A stretch of 64,000 nt of DNA. Source: Ornithinibacillus sp. 4-3 (GTDB lineage: Bacteria > Bacillota > Bacilli > Bacillales > Amphibacillaceae). Of this stretch, positions 37,134 through 45,530 are shown piece by piece; position 1 is the stretch's first letter, and every line of letters begins with the position of its first letter. The stretch lies in NCBI RefSeq assembly GCF_040958695.1, contig NZ_CP162599.1, positions 3,382,001 to 3,446,000 on the forward strand, read 5' to 3'. The notes under the pieces were generated by a model that ran no database searches, was not told the origin of the DNA, and worked only from the letters and a program-made list of their open reading frames with translations. The position numbers and the translations under genes were made by a program.

Positions 37134-38318
37134 CTAGTCCTGTTGTGCTCTTAAAATAATAGCACAAAAACCTTTTGCTACTACCGGCATAATGCGCTCA
37201 TCAAAATCAAAGCGTTCATGGTGATGTGGATATACATCCGCTTCATTTGGCATTTTTGCTCCTGCAAAGAAGAAGGAACCTGGTACTTTCTGTGTATAAT
37301 AAGAGAAGTCTTCCCCAGGCATTACTGGTGGTGTCTCAATTACTTCGTTTACACCTTCAACATTTACTAAGGTATCACGTACAATTTCTGTTTCTCTTGT
37401 ATGGTTAAATAATGCGTCATAGCCTCTTTCATAATTAACATCGGCTTCTGCACCATGTGCTTCTGCCACAGATGTTGCAATACGTTTCATGCTTTCTTCT
37501 GCTAAATCACGAATCTCTGGATCATAAGTACGCACTGTACCGATTAATGTAGCTGTTTCCGGAATAACATTAAAGGCATCTCCTGATTTAAAAGAACCAA
37601 TAGAAAGAACAATTTGCTTCAATGGATCTACTTGACGACTTGCAATAGATTGTAAGTTAATAGCAACATGAGAACCGATAATAATTGGATCTACTGTTTC
37701 TTGTGGAACTGCACCATGTCCACCTTTTCCTTTTATTGTAATGATAAATTTATCCGCTGCCGCTTGAATATATCCATCACGATAATAAAAATTACCAAGT
37801 GGTAAAGTGCTTTGTAAGTGGCATCCATAAATCTCATCTACTCCGTCTAAGCATCCATCTTCAATCATTGGTTTTGCCCCACCTGGCGCAACTTCCTCTG
37901 CAAATTGGTGAATAAATACAACTTTTCCTGGGATACGATCTCTATGCTTTGCTAGTACTTTTGCAGTTCCTAATAATGCAGTAGTGTGTCCATCATGTCC
38001 ACAAGCATGCATTACTCCTGGTACGGTTGACTTATAAGGAACATCTTTTTTATCATCGATTGGTAACGCATCAAAATCGGCACGTAAAGCGATTGTCTTA
38101 CCTGGCTTACCTCCAACTAATGTACCTACAACACCTCGTCCTCCAACATTACGGCGCACTTCTATTCCTAATTCTTCTAAAAATGCTGCAACTTTCTCTG
38201 GAGTTCTCTCTTCATGGAAGGAAAGCTCTGGATGCATATGAAAATCACGACGTAGCTCGACTAATTCATTGTCTAAACCATCTACTTCTACATATAAATC
38301 TTTTAATAAATCTCCCAT
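37134..38318 (-). CDS. M20 family N-acyl-L-amino acid amidohydrolase
   Basis: A 394-aa HipO/YxeP-type M20 hydrolase. Metal-site residues lie in HACGHDGHT, QFAEEVAPGG and the late MPGEDFSYY; KGGHGAVPQETVDP begins the dimerisation domain. This is a different M20 branch from the AbgB-like and 392-395-aa proteins here. It likely deacylates N-acyl amino acids in the cytosol, feeding the OCD and aminotransferase products of the next two genes (inference). GAGGTG precedes the ATG. Confidence 0.92.
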   Translation of the reverse strand: MGDLLKDLYVEVDGLDNELVELRRDFHMHPELSFHEERTPEKVAAFLEELGIEVRRNVGGRGVVGTLVGGKPGKTIALRADFDALPIDDKKDVPYKSTVPGVMHACGHDGHTTALLGTAKVLAKHRDRIPGKVVFIHQFAEEVAPGGAKPMIEDGCLDGVDEIYGCHLQSTLPLGNFYYRDGYIQAAADKFIITIKGKGGHGAVPQETVDPIIIGSHVAINLQSIASRQVDPLKQIVLSIGSFKSGDAFNVIPETATLIGTVRTYDPEIRDLAEESMKRIATSVAEAHGAEADVNYERGYDALFNHTRETEIVRDTLVNVEGVNEVIETPPVMPGEDFSYYTQKVPGSFFFAGAKMPNEADVYPHHHERFDFDERIMPVVAKGFCAIILRAQQD

Positions 38319-38398
38319 TTTTTCACCTCATCTAGGGATGAAACAAAAGAATTTTAGATTAGATGTTTTCAAGCATAATTACTAAAAATAGCCGCTTC

Positions 38399-38559
38399 GG
38401 AAATATACTTCGCTTTCCATGGGCGGCTGGAGAGCCTCGACGGACAGGACGTCCTAATGCAGACGTTGCCACAGGATGTGGCGTACTCGTCTGCCTCGTG
38501 CTTACGCACTGTGGGGTCTCACCTAGGCCTTGCTCCCATAGGAGTCTACGTATATTTCC
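38399..38559. repeat. Palindromic Bacillaceae-type intergenic element
   Basis: A 161-bp GC-rich element with inverted ends: GGAAATATACTTCGC plus TTTCCATGGG at the left, and CCCATAGGAGTCTACGTATATTTCC at the right, whose reverse complement begins GGAAATATACGTAGACTCC. The interior (GGCGGCTGGAGAGCCTC, TGGGGTCTCACCTAGG) resembles dispersed repeats I recall from Bacillus and related genomes. Open frames inside it are not called. Confidence 0.7.
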
Positions 38560-38804
38560 TACGCTTTTTTGTACTTTGCTTGGTTCTTTTAAACTTAAAT
38601 TCTTTTTATTCCAATCTCCTTTCTATTTACTATCATTCTATCGAATTCTCGTAAGCGTTTCCAGCTAATTTTGCATAATGGAATTAGCTAAAGTCTCTCA
38701 GCTTGAAATAAGCTGAGAAATTACAGCTAGTAGTGCGTGTTCAAAGAAAAATAAGCAAGAATACTTTCACTAGATTTTTAAATATTCTCTAATAAATTAC
38801 TTCA
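38560..38804. other. Non-coding tail with two perfect hairpins
   Basis: AGCTAATT (38653-38660) pairs with AATTAGCT (38672-38679), and TCTCAGCTT (38696-38704) with AAGCTGAGA (38710-38718). The second could end a leftward transcript, but neither adjoins a T-run. A TGTTCAAAG near 38740 recalls the terminal repeat of the 10562 element. No gene is seen. Confidence 0.5.
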
Positions 38805-40382
38805 CTATCTTACAATCACTTGACCATTTCCATCTAAATCACATTCGCCAGAAGCTACACAAATTTTCCCATTTACAATTACATAATCAATACCTTCTGG
38901 TTCGTTCAGAGGTTCTTCATATGTTGCTGTATCCGCTACTGCCGCTGGATCAAAAATAACAATATCTGCCCAGTAGTCTGGCTGTAGCACCCCGCGTTTT
39001 TCAAGACGCATCATTTGTGCAACAGCACCTGACATGCTATGGACTGCCTCTTCTAAACGCAATACCTTTTGCTCCCTTACATAACGCCCTAAAACTCTTG
39101 GCTGAGTTCCAGATAAACGTGGATGTGGTTTTCCACCAAAAACGCTGTCAGAGCCTACTGTAAAATATGGACTCTTCATTGCAAGTATCATATCTTCCTC
39201 ATTTCCCCAATGAGCAACCATCGTTACATTTCCTTCTTCTTCAATTAGAATGTCAAAGCCTGCATCTGCTGGATCTACACCACGTAATGATGCAATTTCT
39301 GCAACGCTTTTCCCTTCAATTTGTTTATTCTTTTCACTTCCTACTGACGCAACAATGACATTATCCCAACCACTGTTATATACAAAATTCTCGTATTCTG
39401 TACTTTCTGCAATATCTTGCTTTGCTTTTTGACGAGATACTGGATCCTTAAGACGCTCCAACATCTGAACCGTTCCGCCTTCATGCATCCAAGGTGGTAA
39501 CATCGCAGCTAACACAGTAGATCCCGCTGTATATGGATATTGATCAAAGGTAACTTCTATGCCTTCTGCACGAGCATCTTCCATCTTCTTAAGTGCTTCT
39601 GGATAGTATTCTCGATTACGTACGCCCATTACTTTAAAATGTGAAATATGCAAACGAACTCCTGACTCACGTGCTACATGTAGCATCTCATCAATTGCCT
39701 CTAAAATAGAAAAGCTTTCATTACGCATATGAACAACAAAACACCCATCATATTTTGCAACAACCTTACACATTTCTGTTAGCTCTTCTGTAGCCGAAAA
39801 TAAATTCGGTGGATATACTAAACCAGAAGAAAATCCAATCGCTCCCTGCTCCATACCAATTTCAACAAGCTCACACATTTTAGCAATTTCCTCTGCCGTT
39901 GCTTCACGTTTTTCCCAGCCCATCACTAATGTACGCACATTTCCATGAGGCACCATATATGTAACATTTCCTAATAAATTTGCTTTACGGAGTACTTGTA
40001 AATATTCCTCGATGCTTGACCAGTTCCAATCACCTATATCTCCATTTAACCCTTTTAACTGTGATTGCCATAAAGGTTTTGTTTCATCACTCACAGGAGC
40101 AACAGATATGCCATCTTGTCCTAATAATTCTGTGGTTACTCCTTGTTTTAATTTTATTTGATGCACTTCTGATTTCATACATAATAAATCAGAATGTACA
40201 TGTGGATCGATAAATCCAGGTGTCACAACACGGCCAGTCGCATCTATAACCTTTTTCGCCTCTGCCTGCATATTTCTTTCCATTTTGGCAATTTTTCCAT
40301 CTTTAATTGCTACATCTAACTTTGTCCAAGGATTATTCATGCCATCAATGACATGGCCATTTTTTATTAAAATATCATACAT
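38805..40382 (-). CDS. N-acyl-D-amino-acid deacylase (D-aminoacylase-like)
   Basis: A 525-aa amidohydrolase-superfamily enzyme. The start is ATG 40382 (MYDILIKNGHVIDG), with AAAGGAGA upstream; the open frame continues 86 codons further without signals. The N-terminal beta-sandwich is followed by GFIDPHVHSD (zinc His-x-His) and then LHISHFKVMG and SDSVFGGKPHPR with further metal and catalytic residues. Family members hydrolyse N-acyl-D-amino acids or D-hydantoin-like amides. The gene is alone; a promoter-like TATAAT (minus strand, about 40422-40427) lies 40 bp upstream. Confidence 0.88.
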   Translation of the reverse strand: MYDILIKNGHVIDGMNNPWTKLDVAIKDGKIAKMERNMQAEAKKVIDATGRVVTPGFIDPHVHSDLLCMKSEVHQIKLKQGVTTELLGQDGISVAPVSDETKPLWQSQLKGLNGDIGDWNWSSIEEYLQVLRKANLLGNVTYMVPHGNVRTLVMGWEKREATAEEIAKMCELVEIGMEQGAIGFSSGLVYPPNLFSATEELTEMCKVVAKYDGCFVVHMRNESFSILEAIDEMLHVARESGVRLHISHFKVMGVRNREYYPEALKKMEDARAEGIEVTFDQYPYTAGSTVLAAMLPPWMHEGGTVQMLERLKDPVSRQKAKQDIAESTEYENFVYNSGWDNVIVASVGSEKNKQIEGKSVAEIASLRGVDPADAGFDILIEEEGNVTMVAHWGNEEDMILAMKSPYFTVGSDSVFGGKPHPRLSGTQPRVLGRYVREQKVLRLEEAVHSMSGAVAQMMRLEKRGVLQPDYWADIVIFDPAAVADTATYEEPLNEPEGIDYVIVNGKICVASGECDLDGNGQVIVR

Positions 40383-40512
40383 TTCTCTATCTCCTTTTTC
40401 CAACTTTCTCTTGTTGATTATAACATAGTTCTGATAATTCAGTATTAACAGGCGCTTTTTCAATTTACCATTATAATATAAGGAATATACTTTTATAAGG
40501 AGGGCAAAGCGA

Positions 40513-40602
40513 TTGAAGCAGGGAAAAGTAAGTATCTCATTTATATTTATCTTATTGTTAGCTCCGTGTGCGAGTAAGCTAGATAGAGCTAGCTCTGAAT
40601 AA
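40513..40602 (+). pseudogene. Truncated signal-peptide-like open frame ending in a repeat
   Basis: A strong ribosome site (AAGGAGGG) 9 nt before TTG opens a 29-codon frame, MKQGKVSISFIFILLLAPCA, then SKLDRASSE. This reads like a lipoprotein signal peptide. It is cut short where sequence matching the right end of family A repeats begins (about 40575). I infer a gene disrupted by the repeat or by deletion next to it. Confidence 0.35.
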
Positions 40603-40625
40603 GCATTAATTTGCATAATTTTATC
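40575..40625. repeat. Solo right end of repeat family A
   Basis: GAGCTAGCTCTGAATAAGCATTAATTTGCATAATTTT matches the right ends at about 25177-25222 and 34798-34850 (GAGCTAG/GAGCTGG, then GAATAAG-ATTAATTTG and AATTTTTAT). Only the terminal 50 bp are present here. Confidence 0.55.
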
Positions 40626-40628
40626 CAT

Positions 40629-40669
40629 TGAAAAACACACTAGCCGATTTTAATACCAGCTAGTGTGTT
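40629..40669 (-). terminator. Terminator of the sigma-54 operon
   Basis: A perfect 11-bp stem, AACACACTAGC (40634-40644) with GCTAGTGTGTT (40659-40669), with T residues following on the minus strand. It lies just past the stop of the M81 gene and marks the end of the HisD-like/SBP/M81 transcript. Confidence 0.85.
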
Positions 40670-40672
40670 GAA

Positions 40673-42139
40673 TTATTCTAGACTATCTAATGGCCAACAA
40701 GGTCGAGTTAATTGTTCCCAAGTAAAATTACCGAAGTCACCATTACTCACTCCAAGAGTGTTTAATAAGATAATCTTTGAAGCTATATCACGATAAAAAG
40801 CACGGAAATGAAGTGTGGATTTAACCCCAATAATTTTTGCCTTTTGTGGTTCTAGTCCAAGAGCTGAATAGCTATTTGGGTCTAAATGTGAAAAGGATAT
40901 TTCGCAAATAACGACATAAATATTACCAACTTTTATCACCGCAGTTCTTCCCATGTTTTCCATCACATTGGTTTGTTGTAATAAGAACTTCCCTTCACTT
41001 TTATGATGCAATAAACCCGTAATCTCTACTGGGTTTCCCCACCTTTTATCTAGTTTATGCCCAACAGACAATTTGACTTCTGTGCCTTCACTATAATCAT
41101 AGACCTCTTCTACTGCTTCAGGATCTACAATCGTAACATATGCAGTATCTTGAAATTGATTTTCAAGTAGTGCTTTAAGTAAAAATGCACAATCTCCTGG
41201 GGCTCCGGCTAGGGTAGAATCAGAGGATTCTGAGATAACTACCGGTTTATTTAAGCTTGGATTATTTTTCACAAATTCAATTGCTTCTTTTGGTTCTAAA
41301 CGTTTTGGTATAAATGTATCTCTGATAGACCATGCTTTCTCTAATACCTTATCTGCTGTGCTTTTCGCAATACTTTTATTAGCATTAGCAACAACTAAGG
41401 CTACGGTACCAGTATTTGGAATATCTAACCATGGCTGGACCGGAAAGAAGCTTACAACTTCTACATCCTGTGTTTCTTCTAACTCACGGCAATAATCGAT
41501 AATCTCTTTAATAGGACCTTCCGAATCATCTTGAGCTTCCGGGCTAGTTAGCATAGATATCTTTTTCATTTCCATCACAGGATTCAATTGATTTGAAAGT
41601 GTCTGTAGCAGTAGTTCAGCTGCTTTAATTCCTGTTTCAAAATGATCAACATGTGGAAATGTCTTATATCCAACAATAACATCTGCATGCTTCAGCATCT
41701 GTTCTGTCATATGGGCATGAGGATCTAATGTAATAGCGATTGGAATTTCTGTTCCAACCACATTGCGAATAGCTGATAATAGATCACCTTCTGGATCATC
41801 ACATTGCTCAGTAAGCATTGCTCCATGAAGTGCTAAAAGAACTCCTTCTATATCTTGCATCTTAGAAATTCTAGTTAAAAACTCACTTTTAAAATGCTGA
41901 TATGCATCTTCTGTTACTTTTCCCCCAGCAATTGATTTCGTTGCTATCGTAGGTTGAACGATCTTTTCTGTTTGCTGTAATACATGTAAGAATCCACCAA
42001 TCTCTGTTCGTGTACCAGTCAACATTGTAAGTACCTCATCTCCATAATAGAGATAATTATTAGAGAATACTTCTAATGTTGTTGGCACAGGAGAAAATGA
42101 ATTCGTTTCTTGCATCATGGAACCAATTACAATAGTCAT
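40673..42139 (-). CDS. M81 family metallopeptidase (MlrC-like)
   Basis: A 488-aa protein of the M81/MlrC family, named for an enzyme of microcystin breakdown; most bacterial members have unknown substrates. The N-terminus MTIVIGSMMQETNSFSP is typical, followed by LHGAMLTE, TLDPHAHMTEQM and the SESSDSTLAGAPGDC region with conserved acidic and His residues. The C-terminal domain (after about 350) resembles the MlrC C-domain (VGHKLDKRWGNP). It is the third gene of the leftward HisD-like - SBP - M81 operon, 52 bp after the SBP gene, and so is likely sigma-54 dependent. Confidence 0.85.
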   Translation of the reverse strand: MTIVIGSMMQETNSFSPVPTTLEVFSNNYLYYGDEVLTMLTGTRTEIGGFLHVLQQTEKIVQPTIATKSIAGGKVTEDAYQHFKSEFLTRISKMQDIEGVLLALHGAMLTEQCDDPEGDLLSAIRNVVGTEIPIAITLDPHAHMTEQMLKHADVIVGYKTFPHVDHFETGIKAAELLLQTLSNQLNPVMEMKKISMLTSPEAQDDSEGPIKEIIDYCRELEETQDVEVVSFFPVQPWLDIPNTGTVALVVANANKSIAKSTADKVLEKAWSIRDTFIPKRLEPKEAIEFVKNNPSLNKPVVISESSDSTLAGAPGDCAFLLKALLENQFQDTAYVTIVDPEAVEEVYDYSEGTEVKLSVGHKLDKRWGNPVEITGLLHHKSEGKFLLQQTNVMENMGRTAVIKVGNIYVVICEISFSHLDPNSYSALGLEPQKAKIIGVKSTLHFRAFYRDIASKIILLNTLGVSNGDFGNFTWEQLTRPCWPLDSLE

Positions 42140-42191
42140 AGAATTAAGAACTCCTTCCTTCTATATACTTTCTTATTTCCAGAAAATATAA

Positions 42192-43787
42192 TTATTCTTC
42201 TTTCGTCACATTCCAAAGGTGTATACCATAAAATCCATCAAAGCCTTTTATGTTGTCTCGCGAAGCATGGTAACGTAAGAATTCAGCATATTTTATAGTT
42301 GGCACATAATCATAAAATTCTGCCTGTAATTCACTAAATAATTCTAAAGCTTCTTCTTGTGATGGTGCTTCTTTAATTCCATCAATTAATGAATCCATTA
42401 ATTCATTTTGAATCCAACCAGGATATTCATTTTTAGAATACAAAAAGACAAAATTAGATGGAATTGCTTCTGCAGGCCATGTGGTAATGGTTAAATCCCA
42501 TACCGTAGGATCATTTCGAACTTCTAATAAGGTTGTCCAATCATAAACCTCTAGCTTCACATTAAAGCCAACTTCTTTTAATTGTTGTTCAATAGCAATA
42601 GCTGCATTGTAGTGTTCACTATATAGACGAGTAACTAACAGTACAACCTCTTCTCCATTATACCCAGACTCCTCTAATAGCTGCTTAGCCTTTTCTAAAT
42701 CTGGAGCATTATACTTCTCTTGTCCTGCTTCATTATACCAATCTACTTGACTTTCTACCGCTAGACTATGGTTTACTTCATAAAACTCGTCTGAACCAAA
42801 TGTCGCCTTCGAAATATCGTCAATATCTAAGCTAGCTAATACAGCTTGACGAGCAGCCTGATCTTGAAACACACCATCAGCCTGATTTAAAATCATCGTT
42901 CCAAATGTAGGATCTTTTGCGTAATGTTCAATTCCGTCTACATTTTGTAATGTCTCATAATTATCAATCGGTAATTTTACAGCAATATCATATTGACCTG
43001 TTTGAATACCAGCAACTCTTGTCGAAGGATCAGTAACAATTTCTACCTTAATCGTTTCAACAAGCGCCTCTTTCTTCCCACTAAGACCATCTGCTGGTTC
43101 TTCTAGAGGCTGATAATCAGCAAATTTCTTGTAAGTTAATGACTGACCATCAATATATTCTTCCAATTTATAAGGTCCTGTACCAATATATTCTTCAATC
43201 CCATCTGCTCCGGCATTTTCAATGGTTTCTTTTGGCATAATAACAGCACCTTGAGTTGGATTAGCCAAAATAACAACAGCAAGTGCATTTGGCTCTGTTA
43301 ACGTAATAGATACTGTATGCGGATCTACTGCTTCAATAGTTGCATCTGAGAAATTCCCTTTCCCTAAAACAGATAATTCTATCCAACGCTCCAATGAAGC
43401 AACAACATCTTCTGCGTCAAGCGTTTCACCATTATGAAATTTTATATCTTCTCTTAATTGAAAAACAATTTCTTTTCCATCTTCACTAACTGTCCATGAC
43501 TCAGCTAACATAGGTTGAGGGACATACTTTGTATCTAATGCAACTAATCCCTCATACACTGGCTTGATTAGCTCTAATGTAGCAAGTGCTGTTGTCATAT
43601 GAGGATCCATTGTTGGTGGAGTAGCATCATAAGCAACAGTTAATTCTTGATTTCCTCCAGGAGTTCCTTCATTCTCCTCTGTTTCAGAGTTATCACCATT
43701 CTGATCTTGGGATTCTTCAGAACATCCAAGAAGTCCAATTAACATTAAAATCATTAAACCAAACAATGAAAATTTAATAAATTTCAT
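42192..43787 (-). CDS. ABC transporter substrate-binding lipoprotein, family 5
   Basis: A 531-aa lipoprotein with lipobox GLLGCS (Cys22), an acidic/Asn-rich linker and the OppA/DppA-type fold (PPTMDPHMTT, YEGLVALD, FHNGETLDAEDVVAS, MPKETI, YIGTGPYKLEEY). It starts with a GAGGTG site and is the middle gene of the sigma-54-type operon, 108 bp after the HisD-like gene and before M81. It presumably captures the compound metabolised by that operon. No permease genes are adjacent. Confidence 0.93.
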   Translation of the reverse strand: MKFIKFSLFGLMILMLIGLLGCSEESQDQNGDNSETEENEGTPGGNQELTVAYDATPPTMDPHMTTALATLELIKPVYEGLVALDTKYVPQPMLAESWTVSEDGKEIVFQLREDIKFHNGETLDAEDVVASLERWIELSVLGKGNFSDATIEAVDPHTVSITLTEPNALAVVILANPTQGAVIMPKETIENAGADGIEEYIGTGPYKLEEYIDGQSLTYKKFADYQPLEEPADGLSGKKEALVETIKVEIVTDPSTRVAGIQTGQYDIAVKLPIDNYETLQNVDGIEHYAKDPTFGTMILNQADGVFQDQAARQAVLASLDIDDISKATFGSDEFYEVNHSLAVESQVDWYNEAGQEKYNAPDLEKAKQLLEESGYNGEEVVLLVTRLYSEHYNAAIAIEQQLKEVGFNVKLEVYDWTTLLEVRNDPTVWDLTITTWPAEAIPSNFVFLYSKNEYPGWIQNELMDSLIDGIKEAPSQEEALELFSELQAEFYDYVPTIKYAEFLRYHASRDNIKGFDGFYGIHLWNVTKEE

Positions 43788-43895
43788 TTCTGCACCTCTT
43801 CTGTTAGTTTTTCTTATGTCATTAATTACAGGTCACCCTCATTGTAATCCAGATTTTCCAATTATGTTTAGTGGATAAAATCAATGACATGTTTA

Positions 43896-45203
43896 TTAAA
43901 ACTTCTCAATCTTTTTTAATACATCTAATTTTGGCTCTAGCTGATCCTCTAGTCTAATATTTGCAGATCTTAAATGTCCCATTAATCCCTCCCGATAGGA
44001 TTGACGTACACAATGCGGTGCTAACGCTTCTACTCCTGCTCTTTCTACTCTCTGGTATGTCACAACTTTTAGGAAAGTTCCAACCCAAACACCACCCGTA
44101 TATTTAGCTGCATGATTGGTAGGTAAAATATGATTCGTTCCACAAACCTTATCTGCATATACAACTGATGAATTTTCTCCTAGAAATAAAGAGCCATAAT
44201 TAGTAAGTTGGTCTAAATAGTTTGGAGCATCCTGCATATGCACATGTAAATGCTCTGATGCTAAATCATTTGTTACTGCAATAGCTTCTTCTATATTTTC
44301 AGCGATAATAATTTGTCCACGATTTTCCCAGGATTGTCTTGCCACTTCTGCTGTGACTAATGTTTTTAACTGTTTTTCAATTTCCTTTTCAACCTTTGAT
44401 GCAGTTTCCCAGCTAGTAGTTACTAATATCCCCTGTGCATGAATATCATGCTCTGATTGTGCTAATAAATCTGCTGCAATATAGGATGGATTAGCAGTTT
44501 CGTCCGCTAATACTAAAACCTCACTTGGTCCTGCAAGTAAATCAATACCAACTACACCATTCACTTGTCTTTTTGCTTCTGTCACAAATCGATTACCTGG
44601 TCCGGTAATTTTATGTACAGCTTTAATTGATTCTGTTCCATAAGCTAATGCAGCAATTGCTTGAGCACCACCTACTGCAAAAATTTCATCTGCACCTGAT
44701 AAATGTGCTGCATACAATACTGCTGGATGAATTTTCCCACCCTTTGTTGGAGGTGTACAAACTCGAATATTAGATACTCCTGCAACTTTAGCTGGGATGA
44801 TAGCCATTTGTGCAGAGGATAATAAAGGGTATCTCCCTCCTGGTACATATGCCCCAACAGATTCAATTGGAATAACTTTTTGTCCTAGATGTAAACCAGG
44901 TATCATTTCCTTTTCAAATTCTGTTAAAGAACTCCTCTGCGCTTCTGCAAAGCTTTTAATTCTTTCAATAGAAAATGAAATATCCTCTACAATAGATAAT
45001 GGCAAACTTTGCTTGGCTTTCTCAATTTCTTCTGCTGATACTTTAAGATCTGTTAATTCAACCTGATCAAATTTTTTTGAGTAATTTCTCAGTGCTTGAT
45101 CCCCATCTTGTTTCACTGTTTCAATTATATTTGAAACAATATTTTGTAGTTCATCTCTTTCATGAGTTGTTGTTGCTTTCTCCTGTTTTAGATATTCAAC
45201 CAT
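43896..45203 (-). CDS. HisD-like NAD-dependent dehydrogenase (HpsN type)
   Basis: A 435-aa histidinol dehydrogenase-family enzyme. GPSEVLVLADETANPSYIAADLLAQSEHD contains the conserved Gln and His zinc ligands, YADKVCGTNHILPT an Asp ligand, and EGLMGHLRSANIR the C-terminal His. The segment AAKYTGGVWVGTFLKVVTYQRV is closer to HpsN (sulfopropanediol 3-dehydrogenase) than to biosynthetic HisD, as far as I can judge. No other his genes are present. It is the first gene behind the sigma-54 promoter at 45240-45255, so it is probably an inducible catabolic alcohol dehydrogenase. Confidence 0.85.
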   Translation of the reverse strand: MVEYLKQEKATTTHERDELQNIVSNIIETVKQDGDQALRNYSKKFDQVELTDLKVSAEEIEKAKQSLPLSIVEDISFSIERIKSFAEAQRSSLTEFEKEMIPGLHLGQKVIPIESVGAYVPGGRYPLLSSAQMAIIPAKVAGVSNIRVCTPPTKGGKIHPAVLYAAHLSGADEIFAVGGAQAIAALAYGTESIKAVHKITGPGNRFVTEAKRQVNGVVGIDLLAGPSEVLVLADETANPSYIAADLLAQSEHDIHAQGILVTTSWETASKVEKEIEKQLKTLVTAEVARQSWENRGQIIIAENIEEAIAVTNDLASEHLHVHMQDAPNYLDQLTNYGSLFLGENSSVVYADKVCGTNHILPTNHAAKYTGGVWVGTFLKVVTYQRVERAGVEALAPHCVRQSYREGLMGHLRSANIRLEDQLEPKLDVLKKIEKF

Positions 45204-45239
45204 ATTTATCCCACCTTTTTATATTTTCTATATTAATAA

Positions 45240-45255
45240 TGCAAGAATCATGCCA
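45240..45255 (-). promoter_or_regulatory. Sigma-54 (SigL) -24/-12 promoter of the HisD-like operon
   Basis: On the minus strand the sequence is TGGCAT-GATTC-TTGCA, matching TGGCAC-N5-TTGCA at ten of eleven defined positions, with the invariant GG-N10-GC spacing. Transcription should start near 45230, leaving about 27 nt of leader, including the GGTGGG ribosome site, before ATG 45203. A divergent enhancer-binding protein gene supports the call. Confidence 0.85.
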
Positions 45256-45442
45256 ATATCGAAAAACTAAAGAAATGTTCATTTATTAAAGTTTTGTATG
45301 CTTGCCAAAGAGAGGTCTCTTCTCTCATGAATAGCAACTTGTAAAGGGATTCTGTACTAGATCTCACTAGCTTAAATAAAAATTAAACTGTGCAGAAAGT
45401 TTGTACCTTATTACTCCATAAAAGGTTAGAATACATCATTTT

Positions 45443-45500
45443 TGAATCAAAATTGAATCAAAACCTTTCCAAAATGATTCAGTAATGATACAATGATTCA
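45443..45500. promoter_or_regulatory. Phased TGAATCA/TGATTCA half-sites, candidate enhancer (UAS)
   Basis: Four copies of one heptamer in both orientations: TGAATCA at 45443-45449 and 45454-45460, and TGATTCA at 45475-45481 and 45494-45500. Start-to-start steps are 11, 21 and 19 bp, close to whole helical turns. They lie about 190-250 bp upstream of the sigma-54 promoter and 30-90 bp before the regulator gene, overlapping a TACAAT hexamer (45489-45494). Confidence 0.6.
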
Positions 45501-45530
45501 TATTCGAATCGACAAATAGGAGAAATAGAA

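Noticed and set aside
38363..38668. 101- and 65-codon frames in the palindromic element
   Set aside because: They span the GC-rich repeat and its inverted ends, with no ribosome site or family resemblance.
43896..45203. Histidine biosynthesis (hisD) assignment
   Set aside because: No other his genes, a sigma-54 promoter, an SBP/M81 operon and HpsN-like C-terminal motifs point to a catabolic dehydrogenase.
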